Shown in pieces: positions 1 to 8,123 of a stretch of DNA of 64,000 nucleotides. A program made the position numbers and the translations under genes. The notes under the pieces are model-generated. The model searched no databases. It was not told where the DNA came from and saw only the letters and a program-made list of their open reading frames with translations. Location of the stretch: positions 186,001 to 250,000 of the forward strand of contig CAVRCA010000005.1 of NCBI GenBank assembly GCA_963719345.1. Direction: 5' to 3'. Each line of letters opens with the position of its first letter. The first letter of the stretch is position 1. This DNA is from CAVRCA01 sp963719345 (GTDB lineage: Bacteria > Pseudomonadota > Alphaproteobacteria > Acetobacterales > Acetobacteraceae).

Positions 1-624
1 CACACCTTCTGCCACGCCCTGCCGGACACCTGGCACCAGATGGGCGTCACCCTCTCCGCCGCCGCTTCGCTCGCCTGGTGGGCCGGGATCGCCGGACGCC
101 CGGAGGCCGCGCTGCTGGCCGAGATGGCGGCACCGCGTGCGCCCAGTCCCGCGCTGTTCCTTCCCTACCTCGCCGGCGAACGGACGCCACACAATGACGG
201 CGCGGTCCGCGGCGCCTTTGCCGGCCTGTCGGCGGAGGTGGACCGCGCCGCGCTCACCCAGGCCGTGCTCGAAGGTGTGGCGTTCTCGTTTCGAGACTGT
301 GTGGACGCGCTCGCTGCGGCAGGCACCCGCATCGCCGAGGCCGACGTCATCGGCGGCGGTTCGCGGTCGCGCGCCTGGGTGGCGATCATCGCCTCGGTGC
401 TAGGTATCCCCTTGCACCTTGTCGCGGCCGGCGAGCACGGCGGCGCGTTCGGCGCCGCCCGCCTCGCGCGCCTGGCCGTGACGGGGGAGGATCCGGCCGC
501 CGTCTGCACGCCCCCGGACCGGGTGGCGACGGTGGTTCCCGACCCGGCGCTGTCCGCGGCCTACGGCCGGCGCCTCGTGCAGTATCGCGCGCTCTACCCC
601 GCGCTGTCGGAGGCAATGGCATGA
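1..624 (+). CDS. xylB: Xylulokinase, C-terminal part (FGGY carbohydrate kinase)
   Basis: The reading frame is open from base 1, so only the last 207 residues are present and the start lies upstream. The family phosphorylates D-xylulose with ATP, in the cytoplasm, feeding the pentose phosphate pathway. The C-terminal FGGY domain is recognisable: HALPDTWHQMG at the left edge, LPYLAGERTPHND, RGAFAGL and the ATP-site GGGSRSRAW. Its TGA overlaps the ATG of the next gene (ATGATG at 621), so it is translationally coupled to the sorbitol dehydrogenase, a usual partner in polyol operons. Another pentulose kinase of the family is possible, but the neighbour favours xylulokinase. Confidence 0.85.
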   Translation, partial: HTFCHALPDTWHQMGVTLSAAASLAWWAGIAGRPEAALLAEMAAPRAPSPALFLPYLAGERTPHNDGAVRGAFAGLSAEVDRAALTQAVLEGVAFSFRDCVDALAAAGTRIAEADVIGGGSRSRAWVAIIASVLGIPLHLVAAGEHGGAFGAARLARLAVTGEDPAAVCTPPDRVATVVPDPALSAAYGRRLVQYRALYPALSEAMA

Positions 625-1391
625 TGCTGGAAGGAAAAGTCGCGCTCGTCACCGGGGCGGCGCGCGGCATCGGTCGCGCCATCGCTGCGCGCTACGTGCG
701 CGAGGGCGCCCGCGTCGTCATCGGCGACCTCGACGAGGCGGGCGCTGTCCAGGCCGCCGGCGAGATCGGCGACGGTGCCGCCGGACTGCACTTCGACGTG
801 ACCCGGCAGGAGTCGATCGACGCCGCGATCGCCGGCACCGTCGCCCGCTTCGGCGCGCTCGACATCCTCGTCAACAACGCCGGCATCTTCGATCTCGCCC
901 CCATCGTCGACATCACCCGGCAAAGTTATCACCGGGTCTTTGCGGTGAACGTCGAGGGCCTGCTGTTCACCCTGCAGGCCGGCGCGCGCCAAATGATCGC
1001 GCAAGGACGCGGCGGAAAAATCATCAATTTCGCCTCCCAGGCGGGGCGGCGCGGCGAGGCGCTGGTTGCCGTGTACTGCGCGTCGAAGGCGGCGGTGATC
1101 TCGCTCACCCAGAGCGCCGGCCTCGACCTCATCAAGCACGGGATCAACGTCAACGCGATCGCGCCGGGCGTGGTGGATGGCGAGCATTGGGACGACGTCG
1201 ACGCCCGCTTCGCCCAATACGAGAATCTTGCCCTTGGCGAGAAGAAACGCCAGGTCGGCGCGGCGGTGCCGTTCGGCCGCATGGCGCGTCCGGACGAAAT
1301 CGCCGGCCTGGCAGCGTTCCTGGCGAGCCGGGACGCCGATTACATTGTGGCGCAGACCTACAACGTCGATGGTGGCAACTGGATGAGCTGA
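621..1391 (+). CDS. smoS: Sorbitol dehydrogenase / L-iditol 2-dehydrogenase, SDR family
   Basis: This 256-residue classical short-chain dehydrogenase oxidises polyols such as D-glucitol to ketoses with NAD. It shows the cofactor loop TGAARGIG (residues 11-18), NNAG near 87, a Ser in NFASQAGRRG and the catalytic YCASK near 152. The segment after the active site (GVVDGEHWDDVDARF) closely resembles Rhodobacter-type SmoS. The ATG overlaps the xylulokinase stop, and its own TGA overlaps the next ATG, so three genes are coupled. Sorbitol to fructose, or arabitol to xylulose followed by XylB, would fit. Substrate is inferred. Confidence 0.85.
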   Translation: MMLEGKVALVTGAARGIGRAIAARYVREGARVVIGDLDEAGAVQAAGEIGDGAAGLHFDVTRQESIDAAIAGTVARFGALDILVNNAGIFDLAPIVDITRQSYHRVFAVNVEGLLFTLQAGARQMIAQGRGGKIINFASQAGRRGEALVAVYCASKAAVISLTQSAGLDLIKHGINVNAIAPGVVDGEHWDDVDARFAQYENLALGEKKRQVGAAVPFGRMARPDEIAGLAAFLASRDADYIVAQTYNVDGGNWMS

Positions 1392-2314
1392 TGGACCGGG
1401 CGTTGGCCGCCTGGCGCGACATGATCGCCCGCGCCGACGCCCTCCGCCGGCAAGGCGAGGCGGGTTCGGATACGCCGGCGCTGGACCAGGCGGTCGCGAC
1501 CTATCGCGCGGCCCTCGATCTGGTTCCGCGGGCGATCCGGCCACAGGAGTGGGCGGCGACGCAGAGTTATCTCGGCGCCGCCCTGCGGGTGCGGGCGATC
1601 GACGATCCCGATCCGGCCGGGCTCTACCAGGCCGTGGCCGCGTGCCGGGCGGCGCTGGAGGTCTACACGCGCGAGGCGACCCCGCTCGATTGGGCACGGA
1701 CGCAGGCGCTGCTCGGGGCGGCGATCACGGTGCTCGGCGAGCGGCAGGGCGATCCCGCGAGGCTGCGCGAGGCGGCCGGCTGCTACGAGCTGGCCACGCA
1801 GGGTTATGCGCGGGATGCGACGCCGCTGGACTGGGCGCGGATGCAGCGCAACCACGGCGCGGTGCTGGCCGTCCTCGGCGAGCAGACCGGCGACGATGCA
1901 GCTCTCGCCGAGTTGGCTTCCCGTTATCGCGCCGCGCTGGAAGAGTACACCCGCGCTGGCACGCCGCTCGACTGGGCGATGACACAGAGCAACCTCGGCC
2001 ATGTGCTCCGGGTGCGCGGCGAGCGGCTCGACGACACCGCCATCCTCGAGAGCGCCGTCGCCACTTGCCGCACAGCGCTGGACGGCGATCAGCCAACCGG
2101 ACCGTCGCAGGACCGGGCGATGACGCAGGTCAATCTTGCCAATGCGCTGACGGCGCTCGGCGCACGCGAACCGTCGACCGCCCGGCTGCAGGAGGCAATC
2201 GCGATCTACCGCGCGGCGCGCCAAGGGTTCACCGGGCCGCGCGCGGCGCAATACCACGCCGTCGTCGACTTCAATCTGGCGCTTGCCGAGCGTCGCCTGC
2301 GCGAACGGATGTGA
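1391..2314 (+). CDS. TPR-like repeat protein coupled to the polyol operon
   Basis: This 307-residue protein consists almost entirely of an alpha-helical repeat of about 50 residues, marked by recurring TPLDWA-x-TQ-x-x-LG signatures (REATPLDWART, RDATPLDWARM, RAGTPLDWAMT) followed by a xVLGE(R/Q) turn. The pattern matches TPR-type repeats found in many bacterial scaffolding proteins. I chose the ATG at 1391 because it overlaps the smoS stop (TGATG); longer upstream reading in this frame is only a shadow of smoS. There is no signal peptide or membrane segment. A role as a protein-interaction module is inferred; nothing shows a link to polyol metabolism beyond coupling. Confidence 0.75.
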   Translation: MDRALAAWRDMIARADALRRQGEAGSDTPALDQAVATYRAALDLVPRAIRPQEWAATQSYLGAALRVRAIDDPDPAGLYQAVAACRAALEVYTREATPLDWARTQALLGAAITVLGERQGDPARLREAAGCYELATQGYARDATPLDWARMQRNHGAVLAVLGEQTGDDAALAELASRYRAALEEYTRAGTPLDWAMTQSNLGHVLRVRGERLDDTAILESAVATCRTALDGDQPTGPSQDRAMTQVNLANALTALGAREPSTARLQEAIAIYRAARQGFTGPRAAQYHAVVDFNLALAERRLRERM

Positions 2315-2317
2315 GGC

Positions 2318-3043
2318 TCACGCCGCGGTCGCCACGACCTCGGGCCGGGGGGAACTGGCGAGCGCATCGGCCGGCCAGGATTGCTCCAGCAGCACCCGGG
2401 TCGTCAGCTCGATGTGCTGCGTCATGAGGGTCTTGGTGCGCTCGGCGTCGCGCGCGAGGGCCGCCTCCATGATCTCCTGATGCTCGCGGTTGAGGTCGCG
2501 CGCGATCTCGGCGAGCGGCACGGATAGGCGTCGATAGCGCTCGCTCTGGGCGTAGAGGATGCCCCGCAGCCGCAGCAGCCAGGGGCTGTCGCAGGCGCCG
2601 ACCAGGGCCTCGTGATAGGCGGCATGGGCCGCGGACCACGCCTCGTTCAGCCGCTGCGGGTCTCCCGGCGCGCGCTCCGCGGTGCGCGAGAGGCGGTGGA
2701 AGGCCGCGACCAACTGCGCCTCCCAGCCGACGTCGCCGACGGCGATGGCGCGCTCGAGGCACAGCCCTTCGATCTGAGCGCGCACGCCGGTCAGATCGCG
2801 CAAATCCGCAACCGAGATCGGGGCGACGCGAAAACCGCGCTGCGGTTCGGCCACGACCAGTCCCTCCGACGTCAGGCGGGACAACGCTTCCCGCACGGCG
2901 CTGAGACTGACCGAGAGGGTCCGGCATAGCTCGCCGATCCGCAGCCGCGCGCCCGGCCGCAGCCGGCAAGCCAGCAAGTCGGCGCGCAGGCGTTCGTAGG
3001 CGCCCTGGGTGAGACTGGAGCTGGCGGGACCGGAGCGTGGCAT
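2318..3043 (-). CDS. GntR-family transcriptional regulator with FCD domain
   Basis: The 241-residue protein has an N-terminal winged helix-turn-helix (about residues 13-75, with LRIGELCRTLSVSLSAVREA) and an all-helical FCD effector-binding domain (about 85-220). The FCD metal/ligand histidines are plausible in HAAYHEAL and HQEIMEAAL. Such regulators usually repress adjacent catabolic genes and release DNA on binding a carboxylate intermediate. It is transcribed divergently from the FAH-family gene at 3190, and the short intergenic region holds an ATTAT-N5-ATAAT inverted repeat. The target is probably the 3.2-8 kb cluster and itself; the effector is unknown. Confidence 0.88.
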   Translation of the reverse strand: MPRSGPASSSLTQGAYERLRADLLACRLRPGARLRIGELCRTLSVSLSAVREALSRLTSEGLVVAEPQRGFRVAPISVADLRDLTGVRAQIEGLCLERAIAVGDVGWEAQLVAAFHRLSRTAERAPGDPQRLNEAWSAAHAAYHEALVGACDSPWLLRLRGILYAQSERYRRLSVPLAEIARDLNREHQEIMEAALARDAERTKTLMTQHIELTTRVLLEQSWPADALASSPRPEVVATAA

Positions 3044-3082
3044 GACGCCGGATCATAACGCGGTCGCCGGCCCGAAAACCAC

Positions 3083-3097
3083 ATTATTCCGGATAAT
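3083..3097. promoter_or_regulatory. Inverted repeat, candidate GntR operator
   Basis: ATTAT-TCCGG-ATAAT is a perfect 5-bp inverted repeat with a 5-bp spacer. It lies in the 146-bp gap between the divergent GntR regulator and the FAH-family gene and is AT-rich against a GC-rich background. Position and symmetry fit an FCD-type operator controlling both directions. Binding is inferred. Confidence 0.5.
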
Positions 3098-3189
3098 AGA
3101 TTTTCGGTTGAACTCGTGGATTTGCAACGAGCATACGACAGCCGGTGCCCGCGGCAGACGGTGCAAGACAGCGAGGAGGGGGAACACGC

Positions 3190-4092
3190 ATGCGTTTCGC
3201 GGCATTCCGGCAGAACGGCGTCGAAGGGCTCGCTGCCGCCGACGGCAATGGCGGCGCCTTTCATGGCTACGCCGTCACCGACAGCGCCTATCCCGGCAGC
3301 CTGGCGGGCCTTGTCGCACGGGGCGGCGAGGCGCTCCTCGCCGCCGGCCGCATACTGCTCGCGGGGCCGGAGATCGCGCTTGGCGCCGTCGAGATGATGC
3401 CGCCCCTCCCGTCCCCTCCGAAAATCATCTGCATCGGCCTCAACTACGCCGATCATTCCGCCGAGAGTGGTTTCGAGGTTCCGAGCTATCCGACCGTCTT
3501 CGGCCGTTTTGCATCGAGCCTGATCGCTCACGGCGCTCCCATCGTCCGCCCCCGCGTCTCCGAGCAGCTCGACTACGAGGGCGAGTTCGTCGCCGTCATC
3601 GGTCGTGGCGGTCGCGACATTCCGAAGGCGCGCGCGCTCGATCACGTCATCGGCTATTCGCTGTTCAACGACGCCTCGATCCGCGACTACCAGTTCAAGG
3701 CGCCGCAATGGACGGTCGGCAAGAATTTCGACGGCACCGGCGCCTTCGGACCCACCCTCGTGTCCGCCGATGAGTTGCCGCCCGGCTGCCGGGGGCTGCG
3801 GCTGCAGACCAGGCTGAACGGCGAGGTCGTGCAAAGCGCCTCGACCGACGACCTGGTGTTCGATGTCGCCACGCTCGTGTCCGTGCTCAGCGAGGCGTTC
3901 ACCCTGGAACCGGGCGACATCATCGTAACCGGCACGCCCTCTGGCGTCGGCCTCGCGCGCAAGCCGCCGCTGTGGATGAAGGCAGGCGACGTCTGCGAAG
4001 TGGAGCTGGAAGGGCTCGGCATCTTGCGCAATCCGGTCGTGGATCAGGCGACGGTCCGGGCGCAGACTGCGGCGAACAGCGCCAGAGACTGA
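3190..4092 (+). CDS. Fumarylacetoacetate hydrolase family protein (C-C bond hydrolase/hydratase)
   Basis: The 300-residue protein has the FAH C-terminal fold: CIGLNYADHSAESG near residue 80, the metal-binding DYEGEFVAVIG near 125 (E-x-E), a conserved Lys in QWTVGKNFDGTGAFGP, and the C-terminal signature DIIVTGTPSGVG. The family cleaves or hydrates acylpyruvates and 2-oxo-dienoates formed after aromatic ring cleavage. The start at 3190 follows GAGGAGGGGG; an in-frame start at 3145 would run into the regulatory gap. It is followed after 74 bp by an extradiol dioxygenase, so it probably acts on that ring-cleavage product. Exact substrate unknown. Confidence 0.85.
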   Translation: MRFAAFRQNGVEGLAAADGNGGAFHGYAVTDSAYPGSLAGLVARGGEALLAAGRILLAGPEIALGAVEMMPPLPSPPKIICIGLNYADHSAESGFEVPSYPTVFGRFASSLIAHGAPIVRPRVSEQLDYEGEFVAVIGRGGRDIPKARALDHVIGYSLFNDASIRDYQFKAPQWTVGKNFDGTGAFGPTLVSADELPPGCRGLRLQTRLNGEVVQSASTDDLVFDVATLVSVLSEAFTLEPGDIIVTGTPSGVGLARKPPLWMKAGDVCEVELEGLGILRNPVVDQATVRAQTAANSARD

Positions 4093-4166
4093 CGCACTCA
4101 GGCACCGGTTTCGCGGATCAACGTTCAAAGCACGCGCGCGACACGATCACGCGCCCCAAGGAGGGA

Positions 4167-5159
4167 ATGATGACGCAGATCGGTGGATTTGTTCCGCCTA
4201 CTCGCCGGCCGAACGCACTCGGCGTCCACTCGATGGACTGCTTCAACATGTCCGTGCCCAGCCTTGAGAACGCGCGCCGGTTCTACACCCAGTTCGGCCT
4301 CGACATCCGTGAGGAGCAGGGCGGCCTCGGCCTTTACACGTTCGGTCATCCGCACCGGTGGGGATTGCTCCGGGAAGGGCCGAGAAAAGCGCTCAGCCAT
4401 TTGTCGTTCGGGATCTTCGACGACGACGTGCCGCGGTTCCAGGCTCGGCTGCAGCAGGCCGGCATCCAGCGGCTCGATCCGCCGCCCGGCCTCGAGAGCA
4501 ACGGCATCTGGTTCAATGACTGCAACGGCTTGCTCGTGGAGCTGCGGGTCGCGGAAAAATCCTCGCCGAACGCGAAATCCGCGATCGAGCACCCGGTCGT
4601 CGGGCCGGGCCAGCGCGGGGCGCCGATCCGCGGCACGACGCCCGACGTGCGCCCGCGTCGCCTCGCGCACATCCTGGTTTTCGTGCGCGACGTCCCGGAA
4701 TCGATCAAGTTCTACAGCGACGTACTCGGGATGCGCTTGTCCGACGAGTCAGGCGGTGTGGTCGCCTTCATGCACGGCGTCCACGGCAGCGATCACCACA
4801 TGGTCGCCTTCGCCAAGTCCAGCGCACCGGGTTTGCATCACTGCAGCTGGGATGTGCCGTCGATCCAGGACATCGGCCTGGGCGCGATGCACATGGCCGA
4901 TTGCGGCTTCTCCAGGGGCTGGGGCCTCGGGCGCCATGTGCTCGGCTCCAACTATTTCCATTACGTGCGCGACCCTTGGGGCAGCTACGCGGAGTACTCC
5001 TGCGACATCGACTACATTCCGGTCGAGATGGACTGGAAAGGCGAATCCCACCCGATTGAAAACAGCTTCTATCTGTGGGGTCCGCAACCTCCGGAGGATT
5101 TCGCCTTCAATCATGAAGCGGCGTCCGAGCCGCAAGCGCCCGCCGGCGTCCTCAACTGA
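4167..5159 (+). CDS. Two-domain extradiol ring-cleavage dioxygenase (VOC superfamily)
   Basis: The 330-residue protein contains two vicinal-oxygen-chelate domains (about residues 15-130 and 165-290), the layout of type I extradiol dioxygenases that open catechols next to the diol using Fe(II). Likely metal ligands in the second domain are His in RLAHILVFV, His in GLHHCSWDV and Glu in GSYAEYSCD. AAGGAGGG at 4158-4165 precedes tandem ATGs at 4167 and 4170; the second has the better spacing. It lies between an FAH-family enzyme and an FAD phenol hydroxylase, forming hydroxylation, ring cleavage and hydrolysis steps. The true substrate may be a substituted catechol. Confidence 0.82.
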   Translation: MMTQIGGFVPPTRRPNALGVHSMDCFNMSVPSLENARRFYTQFGLDIREEQGGLGLYTFGHPHRWGLLREGPRKALSHLSFGIFDDDVPRFQARLQQAGIQRLDPPPGLESNGIWFNDCNGLLVELRVAEKSSPNAKSAIEHPVVGPGQRGAPIRGTTPDVRPRRLAHILVFVRDVPESIKFYSDVLGMRLSDESGGVVAFMHGVHGSDHHMVAFAKSSAPGLHHCSWDVPSIQDIGLGAMHMADCGFSRGWGLGRHVLGSNYFHYVRDPWGSYAEYSCDIDYIPVEMDWKGESHPIENSFYLWGPQPPEDFAFNHEAASEPQAPAGVLN

Positions 5160-5231
5160 GCCCACGCTCGGCGCTGTCGAGGGGAACGTCCCCGGACGAG
5201 CGGGTAGCATCACGGGACCGAAGCATCGGGC

Positions 5232-5250
5232 GTCTCGAGTGAAACGAGAC
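5232..5250. repeat. Short hairpin in the dioxygenase-hydroxylase gap
   Basis: GTCTCG and CGAGAC pair around a 7-nt loop (AGTGAAA), 30 bp before the hydroxylase ATG. It has no T-run, so it may be an mRNA-processing or attenuation structure rather than a terminator, or may occur by chance. Confidence 0.3.
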
Positions 5251-5279
5251 CAATAGGCGGGAGGAAAAATCCGTGCAGG

Positions 5280-6928
5280 ATGAGCTTTCGTACCGACGTC
5301 GTCCAGATCGGTTTCGGGCCGGTCAGTCAGGTCCTTGCCCTCATGCTGGCCCGCCAGGGGCACCGGGTGGCGGTGGTCGAGCGCTGGAAAGAACCCTACG
5401 TCCTGCCCCGGGCGGTGTGCATCGACCACGAGGCCGCCCGCATCCTGCGGGCGATCGGCCTTGGCGAGGGACTCGATCGCGTGTCCCAGCGGGGGCCGCG
5501 CTACCAGTGGTTCAACGCGGACTGGGAGGAGCTGCTCTCCATCGGATGGAGCGCCGACTCGGTCTCGGGCGGCCCGGAGGTCAACTTCGTCCACCAGCCG
5601 AGCCTGGAGGCGGAGTTCCGGGCCGAGATACGCAACCTTCCCAACGTCGATTTGCACCTGGGCTGGGAACTTGCCGGCTTCACCGACCATGGCGACCACG
5701 TCAAGGTCGAGTTGCAGGAGTTCGAGGGCACGCGCACGAGCACGGTGCGGACGCGCTACCTCGTCGGCGCGGACGGCGCCAACAGTCTCGTGCGGGAGAC
5801 GCTCGGGATCGGGCGCGAGGATCGTGGTTTTCAGGCGGACTGGCTGGTGGTGGACATGGAGCTGCACCCCGGCGTGGTGCTCGACATCCCGGCCTGCGGC
5901 CAGTACCTGCAACCCCGAGCGCCCGACGACCATCGTGCCGGGCGGCATGCACAATGGACGGGTCTGCCGGCGCTGGGAGTTCATGCGCCTGCCGGGTGAG
6001 ACGCGGGAGGACCTGGAGGGCGAGGCGAACGTCTGGAAGCTGCTCGGCCCGTGGGTGAACCCCGAGCAGGCCGACCTTGTACGCCATACCATCTACACCT
6101 TCCGCGCCCTGATCGCCGACACCTGGCGTCGCGGCCGCGTGCTGCTCGCCGGCGATGCCGCCCACACCATGCCGCCCTTCCTCGGACAGGGCATGTGCGC
6201 CGGCATCCGCGACGCCGAGAACCTGAGCTGGAAGCTGGACGCGGTGCTCCGTGGCCGGGCTGGGGACGAGTTGCTGGATACCTACACCAGCGAGCGCAAG
6301 CCGCACGTGAGCGGGGTCATCGACGGCGCCATCTATCTCGGCAGGATCATCTGCATCGCCGACCCCGCCGAGGCGGCGGAGCGCGACCGGGCCTTCAAGG
6401 GCGGCACGGCCGAGCCGCTGCCGCCCTTCCCCCACCTCTCGGCCGGGCTGCTGGCGCGGCAGGCGGACGGCGCCCTGGCCCCCATGGCCGGGCTGCTCTC
6501 GCCACACGGGACCGTGCGGTGGCGGACGCATGAGGGGCGTTGGGACGACGTCGTCGGCCTCGGCTTCTGCGTCATGATCCGCAATGCCGACCCGGCGGAC
6601 CTGCTGCGACCGGACCAGCTCTGGGCCTTGGACGCGCTTGGTGCCCAGGTGGTCGGCCTCACCTCCGGGCGCGGCGGCGCACGCGTCGTGGACGTGGAAG
6701 GCAAGTACGGCGCCTTCCTCGCCGCGCACGGCGCCATCGGCATGATCACCCGGCCGGATTTCTACATTTTTGGGGGCGTCACCGAGGCCCGCGATCTCCC
6801 CGGGTTGGTGGATGAGCTGTTCGCGGCGCTGGCGGCGAACGGCGTCCGCGTGCCGGTGGAGGCGGCGGTCGGCGGCGACGGACGCGAGGCAGGACGGGCG
6901 AACCCGCCAGGACCAGCCGGCCGCCTGA
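5280..6928 (+). CDS. FAD-dependent aromatic hydroxylase, MhpA-like (frameshifted in this sequence)
   Basis: The N-terminal frame (from ATG 5280) has an FAD-binding Rossmann motif QIGFGPVSQVLALMLARQG, then RAVCIDHEA and VGADGANSLVRETLG. The rest, including LLAGDAAHTMPPFLGQGMCAGIRDAENLSWKL, lies one frame on. Deleting one C from CCCC at 5913-5916 restores QYLQPERPTTIVPGG. The second frame has no stop before the next gene; a further shift near 6880 would allow the TGA at 6926. The family hydroxylates phenolic acids such as 3-(3-hydroxyphenyl)propionate to catechols with NADH and O2, supplying the dioxygenase upstream. The end coordinate is approximate. Either two sequence errors or a decayed gene. 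Confidence 0.75.
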
Positions 6929-7012
6929 TCCAGATTTCGCCTCGGTCGCCGACCCTGGCCCGTTCCGCATACGGCCGACGTCGGCCGCCAAACCCAGGAG
7001 TTCCGCAGTGCC

Positions 7013-8080
7013 ATGTTTCCGAGCCATCGCGTCGGCCGACGCACCGCCCTCGGCGGCCTGCTCGGCGCCGCCGCCCTCTCCTGCACCGGTTTGCGGGCGC
7101 AGCCGGTGAACGGGCCGTCGCTCCAGCCGCGCATCGACGTGCATGCGCACTACCTGCCGGCCGGCTATCGCCGGGCGGCCGAGGCCGCCGGCCACGAGCA
7201 TCCGGACGGCATGCCCGGCCTGCCGCGCTGGGACACCGGCGCTGCGCTCGCGATGATGGACGGGCTGAACATCCGCACCGCCATGCTCTCGATCTCCTCG
7301 CCGGGCGTCCACTTCGGCGACGACGCCGCGGCACGCAAGCTGGCGCGGGAGGTGAACGAGGAGGGCGCCAAGGCCGCCGCCGACCACCCCGGCCGCTTCG
7401 GCCTGTTCGCCGCCCTGCCGCTGCCCGACATCGACGGCGCGTTGGCCGAGGCGACCTACGCCTTCGACACGCTGGGGGCGGATGGCGTCGCCGTGGAGAC
7501 GAACCATCACGGCCTGTACATGGGCGACCCCCGGCTCGATCCGTTGTTCGCCGAGCTGAACCGCCGGCAGGCGGTGGTGTTCATGCATCCCACCTCGCCC
7601 TCCTGCCCGGGCTGCCTGGCGCTGTCGCTCGGCTATCCGCGGCCGATGCTCGAGTTCATGTTCGAGACCACCCGCGCAGTGACCAACCTGCTGCTCACCG
7701 GCACTCTCGACCGGTTCCCGAACATCCGGCTGATCGTGCCGCATGCCGGGGCAGCGGTGCCGGTGCTGGCCGACCGCATCGTCGGCCTGGCGCCCGCCGT
7801 GAAATTGCCCAACCCGGTCGAGCCCGACCGCGTCTTCGCCAACCTGCGCCGCCTGCACTACGACCTCGCCGGCTTTCCGCTGCCACGGCTCGTGCCCGCG
7901 CTGCTGCAGATCGCCGATCCTGGCCGCATCTTCTACGGCAGCGACTGGCCGTTCACGCCGATCCCCATCGTCACCCGGCTTGCCGGAGAGATCGACGGGA
8001 CGGCACTGTTCGATGACGCGATGCGGCGCGGCGTGCTGCACGACAACGCACTCGCGCTGTTCCCACGCTTGCGCGCATAG
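7013..8080 (+). CDS. Amidohydrolase-2 family protein with N-terminal Tat-like signal
   Basis: The 355-residue TIM-barrel protein belongs to the ACMSD/amidohydrolase-2 group, which includes decarboxylases and hydrolases of aromatic breakdown products. Metal-site motifs are visible: DVHAHY near residue 40, FMHPTSPS near 190, a His in VPHAGAAVPV, and the Asp of YGSDWPFTP. Residues 7-28 (RVGRRTALGGLLGAAALSC) form a twin-arginine-like signal, so export is likely; family members are mostly cytoplasmic. It follows the hydroxylase and precedes a second exported enzyme. The substrate, possibly a carboxylated aromatic or lactone, is unknown. Confidence 0.82.
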   Translation: MFPSHRVGRRTALGGLLGAAALSCTGLRAQPVNGPSLQPRIDVHAHYLPAGYRRAAEAAGHEHPDGMPGLPRWDTGAALAMMDGLNIRTAMLSISSPGVHFGDDAAARKLAREVNEEGAKAAADHPGRFGLFAALPLPDIDGALAEATYAFDTLGADGVAVETNHHGLYMGDPRLDPLFAELNRRQAVVFMHPTSPSCPGCLALSLGYPRPMLEFMFETTRAVTNLLLTGTLDRFPNIRLIVPHAGAAVPVLADRIVGLAPAVKLPNPVEPDRVFANLRRLHYDLAGFPLPRLVPALLQIADPGRIFYGSDWPFTPIPIVTRLAGEIDGTALFDDAMRRGVLHDNALALFPRLRA

Positions 8081-8123
8081 GCGCGGCCGCGAAGTCGCTC
8101 ACGGGGAGGAAAGGCGGCAAGCC

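Noticed and set aside
594..1697. Minus-strand frame of 367 residues opposite smoS
   Set aside because: Antisense to a conserved SDR and the TPR gene, with Arg/Pro-rich composition.
6929..8016. Continuation of the hydroxylase frame into the amidohydrolase
   Set aside because: It is out of frame with the amidohydrolase and lacks family sequence; the missing stop is better explained by a further indel near 6880.
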